Of a stretch of DNA of 11,645 nucleotides, positions 1 to 7,204 are shown in pieces (within the stretch, counting starts at the first letter, position 1; each line of letters begins with the position of its first letter). The notes under the pieces are model-generated. The model saw only the letters and a list, made by a program, of their open reading frames with translations, ran no database searches and had not been told where the DNA came from. Made by a program: the position numbers and the translations under genes. The stretch comes from Erythrobacter sp. CCH5-A1 (lineage in GTDB: Bacteria > Pseudomonadota > Alphaproteobacteria > Sphingomonadales > Sphingomonadaceae): assembly GCF_001557115.1 (NCBI RefSeq), contig NZ_LSKQ01000238.1, positions 1 through 11,645 on the forward strand, in the 5' to 3' direction.

Positions 1-14
1 GCGGGAGGGGAGAA
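1..14. repeat. Probable start of a second palindromic repeat copy in valS, cut by the window edge
   Basis: The first bases, read on the valS strand, are TCTCCCCTCCCGC. They match the hairpin arm of the repeat at 575-697 and the arm at 11587-11595. They translate in frame as the residues SPLP directly after [10 protein letters not shown], where ValS proteins have a variable linker before the anticodon-binding helices. Only one arm is visible, so this rests on a short match. Confidence 0.45.
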
Positions 15-2401
15 AGAACGGGCTTCACCAGCTCAAGATACCAGTCGCAGAACTTGCTCCACGTGAACTGGTAGATCGCGTTGGCCGCCGCGTCGAAGCG
101 CAGGTCGGCCATTGCGCGCTCGATCTCGGTCACGCAGGCCGCGACCTCGCCGATGATCCACTGGTTGGCCGCAAGCCGCGCGGGCGGGGCCTTGATCGTG
201 TCCGAGGCGCCGATGCCGTTCGACTGGCAGAAGCGCGCCGCGTTCCACAGCTTGGTGGCGAAGTTGCGGTATCCCTCGACCCGCTTTTCATCCATCTTGA
301 TGTCGCGGCCCTGGCTCTCCATCGCCGCCATGAAGAAGCGCAGCGCATCGGCGCCGTACTGGTCGATCAGGCCCAATGGATCGACCACATTGCCCTTGGA
401 CTTCGACATCTTCGCCCCGTCCGCCGCGCGCACGAGGCCGTGGAGGTAGAGCCTGTCCCAGGGCTTGGTCCCCATGTTGTAGAAGCCCATCATCATCATC
501 CGCGCATCCCAGAAGAACAGGATGTCGAAGCCGGAAATGAGGAGGCTGTTGGGGAAATGTTTTTGCAGCAAAGAAGCCCCCGCCCCTTGCGGGAGGGGGT
601 TGGGGGAGGGGTCTGCCGCGGATGCGGCAGCTTGCGCCGCCGCCCCCTCTCCCGACGCGCTGCGCGCGCCATCCTCTCCCGCAAGGGGAGAGGGGGAGTC
701 GGGCCACCCCAGCGTGGCGAAGGGCCACAGGGCGGAGGAGAACCACGTGTCGAGGACGTCGGAGTCCTGCCACATCGGGTATTCAACCCGCATGTCCAAC
801 GTTTTCGCGAATAGCGCTGCGAACGCGTCGGCTCGGCTCTCGAAAAACCGGACCTTTAGTTCTTGACCCTTGGAGCGGATATACTCCGTCGCTTGGCGTT
901 CAGCTTCGTCTTTATCCAACGCAATGAATGTGGTGTCGTAGTCTGTGGACGCGTTGCCGATCAAAGGCTCGTGCGGCGATTGAACCCCTATCCCCGTTGA
1001 AGGGAACTCGGCCGAAGGTTTCTCCTCGTTGGAATAGACCACAGGCCCATACCACGCCGGAATCCGGTGCCCCCACCACAGCTGGCGCGAGACGCACCAC
1101 GGCTGGATGTTCTCCATCCAGTTGAAGAAGGTCTTCTCCCAGGTCTTGGGGACGATCTGGATCTCGCCCGAGCGCACCGCTGCGATCGGCTTCTTCGCCA
1201 GTTCCGCGGCGTTCACATACCACTGGTCGGTCAGCCACGGCTCGATCACCACGCCGCCGCGGTCCCCGAAGGGCGTGGCGATCTGGCGCGGCTCGGCGTC
1301 GTGCTCGATTTCCTCTCCGTCCTTCGATTTGGTCACGTGCGGGATGAGGAGCCCGAGCGCCTTCATCCGTGCCACCACCAGCTCGCGCGCACCGTCCACG
1401 CCGTCGCGGCGGAAGCGGTGGAGGCCGAGGAACTCCTCCGGCACCAGCCCGTCGGCGGTCTGGCAGACGTTGGCCTCGGCATCGAGCATGTTGAGCATCT
1501 CGGCCGCGGCAAAGCCGGCACGCTTGCCGACCTCGAAGTCGTTGAAATCGTGGCCCGGGGTGATCTTCACGCAGCCGCTCCCCAGTTCGGGATCGGCGTG
1601 TTCGTCGGCGATCACGGGGATGCGGCGACCGGTCAGCGGCAGGATCACGTGCTTGCCGATCACGCTCTGGTAGCGCTCGTCTGCCGGGTTCACCGCCACC
1701 GCCATGTCGGCGAGCATCGTCTCCGGGCGGGTGGTGGCGACTTCGAGATAGTCGCGCCCGTCATCGAGCCTCGCGCCGTCCGCGAGCGGATACTTGAAGT
1801 GCCAGAAGCTGCCCGCGATGGTTTGCGTCTCGACCTCGAGATCGGAAATCGCGGTCTTGAGCTTCGGGTCCCAGTTCACCAGCCGCTTGTCGCGGTAGAT
1901 CAGGCCGTCGTTGTAGAGGTCGACGAAGGTCTTGATCACCGCCTTGGTGAAGTGCAGGTCCATCGTGAACTGCTCGCGGCTCCAGTCCATCGAACAGCCG
2001 AGGCGGCGCAGCTGGTGGGTGATGGTGCCACCGCTTTCGGCCTTCCACTCCCACACCTTCTCGACGAAGGCCTCGCGCGAATAGTTGGTGCGCTTGTCCT
2101 GCCGCGCCTCCATCTGGCGCTCGACCACCATCTGCGTGGCGATGCCGGCGTGATCGGTGCCGACCACCCACAAGGCATCCTTGCCGCGCAGGCGCTCGTA
2201 GCGGATCACCACGTCCTGCAGCGTGTTGTCGAGCGCGTGGCCGATGTGGAGGCTCCCCGTCACGTTGGGCGGGGGGTTGACGATGGTATAGGCCTCGGCC
2301 TCGGGACGCTCGGGCCGGAACAGGCCGTTGGTTTCCCAATGCTGATACCAGCGCGCCTCAATGGCGGCGGGGTCGAAAGTGGTCGGCAGAGTGTCGCTCA
2401 T
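1..2401 (-). CDS. valS: Valyl-tRNA synthetase, C-terminus beyond window edge
   Basis: Class I aminoacyl-tRNA synthetase that charges tRNA-Val with valine in the cytoplasm and hydrolyses mischarged Thr-tRNA. The frame is open for 800 codons from ATG 2401-2399 to the left edge; the E. coli enzyme is about 950 residues, so the end of the anticodon-binding and C-terminal coiled-coil part is missing. Seen: [15 protein letters not shown] with HIGH at residues 52-55, the editing-domain motif TTRPE at 223-227, RQLWWGH before the second catalytic half, [26 protein letters not shown] and KMSKS at 664-668. Two regions depart from the family. The linker between IPAWY and DVLDTW is about 96 residues, against about 31 in E. 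coli, and is encoded by low-GC DNA. An in-frame palindromic repeat adds about 41 residues (569-609) after LGWPD. A third insertion probably starts at the left edge. Because the frame survives, I call the gene intact, not a pseudogene. It is transcribed divergently from the mla operon. Confidence 0.97.
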   Translation of the reverse strand, partial: MSDTLPTTFDPAAIEARWYQHWETNGLFRPERPEAEAYTIVNPPPNVTGSLHIGHALDNTLQDVVIRYERLRGKDALWVVGTDHAGIATQMVVERQMEARQDKRTNYSREAFVEKVWEWKAESGGTITHQLRRLGCSMDWSREQFTMDLHFTKAVIKTFVDLYNDGLIYRDKRLVNWDPKLKTAISDLEVETQTIAGSFWHFKYPLADGARLDDGRDYLEVATTRPETMLADMAVAVNPADERYQSVIGKHVILPLTGRRIPVIADEHADPELGSGCVKITPGHDFNDFEVGKRAGFAAAEMLNMLDAEANVCQTADGLVPEEFLGLHRFRRDGVDGARELVVARMKALGLLIPHVTKSKDGEEIEHDAEPRQIATPFGDRGGVVIEPWLTDQWYVNAAELAKKPIAAVRSGEIQIVPKTWEKTFFNWMENIQPWCVSRQLWWGHRIPAWYGPVVYSNEEKPSAEFPSTGIGVQSPHEPLIGNASTDYDTTFIALDKDEAERQATEYIRSKGQELKVRFFESRADAFAALFAKTLDMRVEYPMWQDSDVLDTWFSSALWPFATLGWPDSPSPLAGEDGARSASGEGAAAQAAASAADPSPNPLPQGAGASLLQKHFPNSLLISGFDILFFWDARMMMMGFYNMGTKPWDRLYLHGLVRAADGAKMSKSKGNVVDPLGLIDQYGADALRFFMAAMESQGRDIKMDEKRVEGYRNFATKLWNAARFCQSNGIGASDTIKAPPARLAANQWIIGEVAACVTEIERAMADLRFDAAANAIYQFTWSKFCDWYLELVKPVLSPLP
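575..697. repeat. Palindromic repeat inserted in frame inside valS
   Basis: A GC-rich block of about 123 bp (41 codons) made of three consecutive hairpins. One stem pairs 577-585 with 591-599 (one mismatch), one pairs 613-619 with 624-630 (CTGCCGC/GCGGCAG, loop GGAT), and one pairs 673-680 with 686-693 (CCTCTCCC/GGGAGAGG, loop GCAAG). The outer hairpins share the CTCCCGCAAGGGGAG-type core and lie in opposite orientation, so the whole block is roughly palindromic. On the valS strand it encodes a low-complexity peptide from SPSPLAGE to [12 protein letters not shown]. Its length is a multiple of three and it contains no stop in that frame. It replaces or extends the short segment that normally joins LGWPE to the [12 protein letters not shown] region. 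Boundaries are approximate because no uninterrupted relative is available for comparison. Confidence 0.85.
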
Positions 2402-2524
2402 GATAGGGCGCGCCATGCCAGCACCCATGTTGCGATGCAATGATACAAAGCCCGCAAGAAGTCGCAGGCGGCCTTGCTCGTGCACCTTGCGGCCCTGCCA
2501 AAATCCCCCCATACCCCCAACCAC
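2402..2524. other. Divergent intergenic region between valS and mlaE
   Basis: This 123 bp spacer must hold the promoters for valS (leftward) and the mla operon (rightward). A TATCAT hexamer on the minus strand around 2440 could be a -10 element for valS, but I see no convincing -35 at the right distance. No good Shine-Dalgarno sequence precedes the mlaE ATG at 2525. The stretch just before it is C-rich. No terminator or operator is evident. Confidence 0.4.
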
Positions 2525-3637
2525 ATGCAGAGTGCGGCGCAACATTTGCTGGAAGGGTCAGACGCAGGCGTGCCGCGTCTGGTGCTGTCGGGGCACCTCA
2601 CCCTCGCAGCGATTGGCCCGCTCGAACGCGCGCTTCGGAGCATCGAGGGCCCCGTCGGCGCGGTCGATCTGGCCGGGGTCGAGGAGATCGACACCGTCGG
2701 CGCATGGGTCGTGTGCCGCTTCGCGCGCGAGCATGACAGCGACATCACCGGCGCCAGCCCCGAGGCCGAGCGCCTGCTCGCCGCGATGCGCGACATCGAC
2801 GCGAGCGGCGACACCCACCCCCACCGCCTGCCGGTGTGGGAACGCGTGCCGCTTGCCGTGGGCGAAAAGGTGTTCGGCGCGCGCGGCGGGATCTACGGCG
2901 TGGTCGCCTTCTTCGGCCAGATCCTGATCGCGGCGGGCAATCTGCTGCGCCGGCCCGGCCGCTTCCCCTTGAAGGCACTGATCCACCAGATGGAGCTGGT
3001 CGGCGTCACCGCGCTGCCGATCATCGGGCTCATGAGCTTCCTCATCGGCATCGTCATCGCCCAGCAGGGCTCGGTCCAGCTCCAGCAGTTCGGGGCCGAG
3101 GCGCTGACGGTCAACCTCGTCGGGCGCATCACCCTGCGCGAGCTGGGCGTGCTGATGACCGCGATCATGGTCGCCGGCCGATCGGGCAGCGCCTTTGCCG
3201 CGCAGCTCGGCACGATGAAACTGACCGAGGAGATCGACGCGATGCGCACGATCGGCATCTCGCCGGTCGAGGTGCTGGTGATCCCGCGCATCCTCGCGGC
3301 GACCTTCATGATGATCCTGCTCGGCTTCTTCGCCGCGCTGCTGGCGATCATCGGCGGGGCGGTGGTGGGCCAGTTCGCGCTCGGCATCCCGTTCTTCACC
3401 TTCCTGCTGCGCATCCAGGAAGTTGTGCCCACCCACGACCTGTGGGTCGGGCTGATCAAGGCCCCCGTCTTCGGCCTGATCGTCGCGCTTGCCGGGTGCT
3501 ATCACGGGATGCAGGTCCACGGGAATTCCGAGGAAGTTGGCCGGCGGACCACCATGGCGGTGGTCTCGGCGATCTTCGCGGTGATCGTCCTCGACGCCTT
3601 CTTCGCGGTGTTCTTCACCGAGATCGGGTGGGGCTGA
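2525..3637 (+). CDS. mlaE: MlaE-type ABC transporter permease with N-terminal STAS (MlaB-like) domain
   Basis: Inner-membrane permease of an MCE-associated ABC transporter that moves phospholipids between the inner membrane and the periplasmic carrier system. It has 370 residues from ATG 2525. The frame is open further upstream to a TTG at 2474, but [11 protein letters not shown] starts just before the first folded segment, so I prefer 2525. Residues about 15-90 look like a STAS domain ([18 protein letters not shown], then [15 protein letters not shown]), equivalent to the separate MlaB protein of E. coli. Residues about 120-370 form the MlaE domain, with roughly five or six hydrophobic helices and the conserved cytoplasmic stretch [20 protein letters not shown] followed by [18 protein letters not shown] (217-254). 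Its stop is separated by one base from the mlaF start, implying translational coupling. Family assignment is secure; the direction and exact cargo of transport are not shown by sequence. Confidence 0.92.
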   Translation: MQSAAQHLLEGSDAGVPRLVLSGHLTLAAIGPLERALRSIEGPVGAVDLAGVEEIDTVGAWVVCRFAREHDSDITGASPEAERLLAAMRDIDASGDTHPHRLPVWERVPLAVGEKVFGARGGIYGVVAFFGQILIAAGNLLRRPGRFPLKALIHQMELVGVTALPIIGLMSFLIGIVIAQQGSVQLQQFGAEALTVNLVGRITLRELGVLMTAIMVAGRSGSAFAAQLGTMKLTEEIDAMRTIGISPVEVLVIPRILAATFMMILLGFFAALLAIIGGAVVGQFALGIPFFTFLLRIQEVVPTHDLWVGLIKAPVFGLIVALAGCYHGMQVHGNSEEVGRRTTMAVVSAIFAVIVLDAFFAVFFTEIGWG

Positions 3638-3638
3638 C

Positions 3639-4451
3639 ATGACGCGGATGAAAGCCCACCCTTCCGACGACGAACCGGTCATCAAGATCGAGGGCCTCGT
3701 CAATTCCTTCGGCGACTTCAACGTCCATGAAGGGCTCGACCTTACCGTGCGGCGCGGCGAGATCCTCGGCGTGGTCGGCGGGTCGGGCACCGGCAAGTCG
3801 GTGCTGATGCGCTCGATCATCGGGCTCCAGCGGCCGAGCGCAGGCCGGATCGACGTGCTCGGGCGCTGCATCACCGAAAGCGATCTCGAACAGGGCATCG
3901 GCGTGCGGCGGCGCTGGGGCATCCTGTTCCAGGGCGGCGCGCTGTTCTCGACCCTGACCGTGGGCGAGAATGTCGAGGTGCCGATCAAGAAGTACTACCC
4001 CGATCTCGACCCCGCCTTCCGCGCCGAGATCGCCCGCTACAAGGTGATGCTCACGGGCCTTCCCGAAAGCGCCGTGCAGAAATTCCCCTCCGAGCTTTCG
4101 GGCGGCATGAAGAAGCGCGCCGGGCTTGCTCGCGCACTCGCGCTCGATCCCGAGCTGCTGTTCCTCGACGAGCCCACCGCCGGGCTCGACCCCATCGGCG
4201 CGGCCAAGTTCGACCGGCTGACGCGCGAGCTGAAGGAAACGATGGGGCTCACCGTGTTTCTCATAACCCATGATCTCGATACGCTTTACGAGATCTGCGA
4301 CCGGGTCGCGGTGCTGGCCGACAAGAAAGTCATCGCGGTCGGCACCATTCCCGAACTCATCGCCACCGGGCACCCGTGGATCGAGGAATATTTCAATGGC
4401 CCGCGCGGCCGCACCGCCCATGCCACGCACCTGCGCGAGGAACAGGCATGA
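3639..4451 (+). CDS. mlaF: MlaF-type ABC transporter ATP-binding protein
   Basis: Cytoplasmic ATPase that powers the MlaE permease. It has 270 residues, the usual size for MlaF. Visible motifs in order: Walker A GGSGTGKS (47-54), Q-loop Gln98 in ILFQGGALFSTLTVGENV, signature LSGGM (153-157) in the LSGGMKKRAGLARAL form typical of this subfamily, Walker B LLFLDEPTAGLDP (173-185) with catalytic Glu178, and switch His211 in ITHDLDTLYEIC. The C-terminal HPWIEEYFNGPRGR element matches MlaF-like ATPases. It begins one base after the mlaE stop. The ATG at 4448 overlaps its stop as ATGA but opens only a 14-codon frame; the next real gene starts at 4502. Confidence 0.95.
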   Translation: MTRMKAHPSDDEPVIKIEGLVNSFGDFNVHEGLDLTVRRGEILGVVGGSGTGKSVLMRSIIGLQRPSAGRIDVLGRCITESDLEQGIGVRRRWGILFQGGALFSTLTVGENVEVPIKKYYPDLDPAFRAEIARYKVMLTGLPESAVQKFPSELSGGMKKRAGLARALALDPELLFLDEPTAGLDPIGAAKFDRLTRELKETMGLTVFLITHDLDTLYEICDRVAVLADKKVIAVGTIPELIATGHPWIEEYFNGPRGRTAHATHLREEQA

Positions 4452-4501
4452 AAAAGAGAATATTGGACAAGGCCGCCTTCGGGCACGCATAGGGAACGCG
4501 C

Positions 4502-5452
4502 ATGGAAACCAGAGCCAATCATCTGTGGGTCGGCGCGGTGACGCTGGTGCTGCTGGCGGCGCTGGCGGCGTTCATCGTCTGGATCGCGCGCCTCAACGAA
4601 GGCGCGAAGGATGAATACGACATCTTCTACAACCAGTCGGTCTCGGGCCTCAACCAGGGCAGCCAGGTGACGTTCGCGGGCGTGCCGGTGGGACAGGTGA
4701 CCGAAATCGCGCTCGCCAAGGACAACCCCGAATTCGTGCGCGTGCGGGTCAAGGTGAAGGACGACGTGCCCATTCTGGTAGGCACGCAGGCGACCATCCA
4801 GGCGAGCTTCACCGGGGTCTCGACGATCCTGCTCGACGGCGCGCGCAAGGACAATCCGCCGATCACCTGCGAGACCACCGCCTGCCCCGAAGGCCGCCCG
4901 GTGATCCCCCCGGGCCGCGGCGGCTTCGGCGAGATCGTGGCCAACGCGCCGCTGCTGCTCGAGCGGCTGGCGACGCTGACCGAGCAATTGAACCTGATCC
5001 TCGGCCCGGAAAACCAGAAGGAGCTGGCGGGCATCCTCAAGAACTCCAATCGCCTCACCGCAGGGCTCGCCGATGCGACCCCCGAGCTGACCCAGAACCT
5101 CAAGGATTTCCGCGTCACAATGCAGGAATTCAACCAGACGCTCGATGCCGTCGAGCGGCTGGCCGACAACACCAACGGCCTCGTCGGCAAGGAAGGCGAG
5201 CCGCTGGCGCAGGAGCTGCGTGCGACTTTGAAGAGCGCCAATGCGACGCTCGCCACCCTATCGGCGACGCTGGAGGACACGCGGCCCGCGATCCGCCAGC
5301 TGCGCACCGGCACGCTGCCCTCTGCCGAGGCGACCTTGCAGGACCTGCGCGCAACCAGCCGGTCCTTGCGCGCGATCACCGAAAAGCTCGAAAGCGAAGG
5401 CGCGGGCGCCCTGGTGGGCGGCAAGTCGCTGCCCGATTACAAGCCTGAATGA
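4502..5452 (+). CDS. mlaD: MlaD-family MCE-domain protein, membrane anchored
   Basis: Substrate-binding MCE protein that sits in the inner membrane, faces the periplasm and forms rings that pass lipids to or from the MlaE-MlaF transporter. It has 316 residues. An N-terminal transmembrane anchor lies at about residues 9-30 (VGAVTLVLLAALAAFIVWIA). One MCE domain follows at about 38-115 (VSGLNQGSQVTFAGVPVGQV, then ASFTGVSTILLDG). A Cys pair at about 123 and 128 lies just after the domain. A long helical, coiled-coil-prone region spans about 145-300, rich in Leu, Thr and Ala (LATLTEQLNLILGPENQKEL). This is longer than E. coli MlaD (183 residues) and nearer the long-tailed MCE proteins whose helices build a periplasmic barrel or bridge. 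An AGGGA sequence at 4491-4495 is the likely ribosome binding site. Confidence 0.93.
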   Translation: METRANHLWVGAVTLVLLAALAAFIVWIARLNEGAKDEYDIFYNQSVSGLNQGSQVTFAGVPVGQVTEIALAKDNPEFVRVRVKVKDDVPILVGTQATIQASFTGVSTILLDGARKDNPPITCETTACPEGRPVIPPGRGGFGEIVANAPLLLERLATLTEQLNLILGPENQKELAGILKNSNRLTAGLADATPELTQNLKDFRVTMQEFNQTLDAVERLADNTNGLVGKEGEPLAQELRATLKSANATLATLSATLEDTRPAIRQLRTGTLPSAEATLQDLRATSRSLRAITEKLESEGAGALVGGKSLPDYKPE

Positions 5453-5480
5453 TTTGGCCCGAGTAGAAGGACCCAATGTC

Positions 5481-6080
5481 ATGAACCTCCGTCTCCGGCC
5501 TGTACTTTTTGGCCTGCCGCTCGCGCTTGCGCTGGCGGGCTGCATCAGCCTGGGCGGCGAACCGCCCGAAAGCCTGCTGACCCTCACCCCCGCCACCCGT
5601 GCGCCTGCGGGGCCGGGTGCGGGAGGCGGGGAAGAGCGTCCGGTGATCGCGGTACTGCCCTTCGATACCCCCGCCAAGCTCGACGTGCTGCGCGTGCCGG
5701 TGGCAGTGAGCGAGACCGAGCTTGCCTATATCAAGGAGGCATACTGGGTCGAAAAGCCCGCGCGCCTGTTCCGCCAGCTGGTCGGCGAGACGATCCGCGC
5801 GAAGGGGCAGGCGATGGTGGTCGACGGCAATGAGATCGCCGCGATGCCAACCGTGACCTTGCAGGGCACGTTGATCGACATGGGCTTCGATGCCGCGACC
5901 TCTGAGGCCGTGGTGCGCTTCGATGCGGTGCGGATCGCCAAGGACGGCGCGGTCATTACCCGCCGCTTCGAGGCGCGCGAGGGCGGGGTGACCGCCGACG
6001 CGCGCTCGGTCGGCGCGGGGCTCAATGCCGCGGCGAACAAGGTTGCGGCGGACGTCGCGGAATGGGTGTCGGCGGGGTAG
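5481..6080 (+). CDS. ABC-type transport auxiliary lipoprotein (PqiC/ABC_trans_aux-like)
   Basis: Probable outer-membrane lipoprotein partner of the MCE transporter encoded just upstream. It has 199 residues from ATG 5481, preceded by AGAAGG at 5465-5470. The N-terminus is a lipoprotein signal peptide: MNLRLRP, a hydrophobic stretch, then the lipobox LAGC with Cys21. The mature protein starts with a Pro/Gly-rich linker (about 30-52) followed by a compact domain containing VIAVLPFDTPAKLDVLRVPV, YWVEKPARLFRQLV and later VRFDAVRIAKDG. This layout fits the ABC_trans_aux family that accompanies MCE operons (PqiC in E. coli). The frame extends upstream into mlaD, but only the 5481 start gives a signal peptide. 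It is the last gene of the mla operon and converges on the ATP12 gene. Specific lipid or porin partners cannot be read from sequence. Confidence 0.85.
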   Translation: MNLRLRPVLFGLPLALALAGCISLGGEPPESLLTLTPATRAPAGPGAGGGEERPVIAVLPFDTPAKLDVLRVPVAVSETELAYIKEAYWVEKPARLFRQLVGETIRAKGQAMVVDGNEIAAMPTVTLQGTLIDMGFDAATSEAVVRFDAVRIAKDGAVITRRFEAREGGVTADARSVGAGLNAAANKVAADVAEWVSAG

Positions 6081-6144
6081 AAAGGCCCGAACCGCACTCG
6101 CGCTCAACCAACTGCTTTCCTACACGATTTTGGTGTGACACGAT

Positions 6145-6173
6145 GCGCGCATGACTCGCGCCGCGCCCCTTTT
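6145..6173 (+). terminator. Weak possible terminator after the mla operon
   Basis: In the 174 bp gap between the convergent lipoprotein and ATP12 genes, GCGCG at 6145-6149 can pair with CGCGC at 6162-6166 (or with 6157-6161), followed after three C bases by TTTT at 6170-6173. The stem is short and the T-run brief, so this is a weak candidate. The rest of the gap holds only a 9-base direct repeat unit (GTGTCTC at 6225-6231 and 6234-6240) with no known meaning. Confidence 0.25.
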
Positions 6174-6254
6174 GTCTTCGCAACCGGCAGGCCGTAGCAA
6201 GGGCGGGTTTTCCGCTTCTGGACAGTGTCTCATGTGTCTCCAACAAGGAGGCGG

Positions 6255-6962
6255 CTACGGCGTCCCGGCCAGCCTCGCGAAGGCAGCCGCGCGCAGGAAG
6301 TCGGCCTCGCGGCGCTGGCGGCGCTCCTCGGCCTCCCGGTCGCGGCCCCACAGCTCGGCCTGCCACTCCTCCTCGAGACACGCCGCCTGCCACAGCGCGA
6401 GGGGCTCGTCCTCGTGGCGGGCGTCCAGCGCCGAGAGGCCGATGGTGAGCGAGGCGGCGAGCCGCGTCATCGCCTCGAGCCCCGCCAACTGGAAGGGGGT
6501 GAGGGTGAGCAGCCGGGCGCGCAGGGCAGCCAGCGTCGCGGGCGGCTGCGGGCGGTGGAGCACGCCGCTCACCCGGGTGAAGGTGACGCCGTGGGCGGCC
6601 TCGAAGGCTGAGAGCAGCGGCTCCCACACCGCCTGCTGGCGCGCATGGAGCGGCTCGTCGGGGTCGGCGCGGTAGCACAGCGTGTCGGTCTCGGCATAGC
6701 TGAGGAGGCCCTCGGCGCACGCCTGGGGATTGGGGCTGAGGATGTCGATCGCGTAGTCGGCCATGTCCCGCAAGGGGAGGCTGGCGGGGTCGATCTGCTC
6801 GCCCTGTCCGCGCCACTCGGCCGCCAGCGCCTCGGCCAGCGGGCGGGTGGGGAGCAGCTGGGGCGCGCCGCCGACCGTGCGCACGCCGCGGGTGTCGAGC
6901 ATGACCTGCCAGCCCTCCGGCTGCTCGGCCAGAGTGACGGTGGTGTAGAAGCGGCGGATCAT
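6255..6962 (-). CDS. ATP12-family F1-ATPase assembly chaperone
   Basis: Chaperone that in mitochondria binds the F1 alpha subunit during ATP synthase assembly; alphaproteobacterial homologues are presumed to do the same. It has 235 residues, the normal length. Recognisable family features are the start MIRRFYTTVTLAEQPEGWQV with DTRGVRT, PTRPLAEALAAEWRGQGEQI, the segment DPASLPLRDMADYAID, then SYAETDTLCYRADPDEPL and the C-terminal half with TPFQLAGLEAMTRLAASL and EEWQAELWGRD. The start ATG (6962-6960) overlaps the stop of the upstream 81-residue gene as ATGA. Last gene of the six-gene minus-strand operon; no clear terminator follows it. Confidence 0.93.
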   Translation of the reverse strand: MIRRFYTTVTLAEQPEGWQVMLDTRGVRTVGGAPQLLPTRPLAEALAAEWRGQGEQIDPASLPLRDMADYAIDILSPNPQACAEGLLSYAETDTLCYRADPDEPLHARQQAVWEPLLSAFEAAHGVTFTRVSGVLHRPQPPATLAALRARLLTLTPFQLAGLEAMTRLAASLTIGLSALDARHEDEPLALWQAACLEEEWQAELWGRDREAEERRQRREADFLRAAAFARLAGTP

Positions 6963-7204
6963 GGGCGGCGCTTGTCGGCGGCCTTCCAGCGCCGCACCAG
7001 CACCAGCGGCATGACGAAGACGTCGGCCACGCCCACCAGCACCAGCACCGCGCCGACCGCGCGGGGCAGGTCGATGACGCCGCCGATGATGGCGAAGCCG
7101 AGCATCACCAGCCCGACGCCGGCAAAGCGCATGGCGGTGATGACGATGAAGCGGTTGCGGGCCTGCGCCTCGGCGGCCTCGCGGGGTGAAGGTGAGGGGG
7201 TCAT
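6959..7204 (-). CDS. Small two-helix membrane protein, function unknown
   Basis: I do not recognise a named family. The 81-residue product has a Ser/Pro start (MTPSPSPREA), a charged stretch, then two hydrophobic segments at about 19-42 (FIVITAMRFAGVGLVMLGFA) and 48-70 (PRAVGAVLVLVGVADVFVMP), and a basic tail (RRWKAADKRRP). By the positive-inside rule both ends are probably cytoplasmic, forming a helical hairpin. The gene is real rather than a shadow: its ATG overlaps the stop of the HAD gene (ATGA at 7204-7201) and its stop overlaps the ATP12 start (ATGA at 6962-6959), and it keeps GC-rich third positions. Position next to an ATP synthase assembly chaperone may mean a role in membrane or ATP synthase biogenesis, but that is speculation. 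Confidence 0.8.
   Translation of the reverse strand: MTPSPSPREAAEAQARNRFIVITAMRFAGVGLVMLGFAIIGGVIDLPRAVGAVLVLVGVADVFVMPLVLVRRWKAADKRRP

Noticed and set aside
540..1070. Possible frameshift or disruption of valS around the repeat and the low-GC patch
   Set aside because: Codon phase checked at several points (for example TGG at 706, AAC at 550, ATA at 991, KMSKS at 412) is the same as from the ATG at 2401, with no stop codon, so the gene is continuous.
1067..2443. A 458-codon open frame on the plus strand opposite valS
   Set aside because: It is antisense to conserved ValS motifs, rich in Arg, His, Leu and Val as expected of a shadow in high-GC DNA, and matches no family I know.
2509..2518. 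CCATACCCCC before mlaE, identical to 11629-11638
   Set aside because: Ten C-rich bases without an inverted arm nearby at 2509; too short to call a repeat copy.
2558..3988. A 476-codon open frame on the minus strand opposite mlaE and mlaF
   Set aside because: Composition (Asp, Arg, Glu, His rich, no motifs) is that of an antisense shadow; mlaE and mlaF have clear family motifs on the other strand.
6225..6240. Direct repeat GTGTCTC twice at 9-base spacing
   Set aside because: Short, in a convergent gap with no promoter expected, and no third copy; likely chance.
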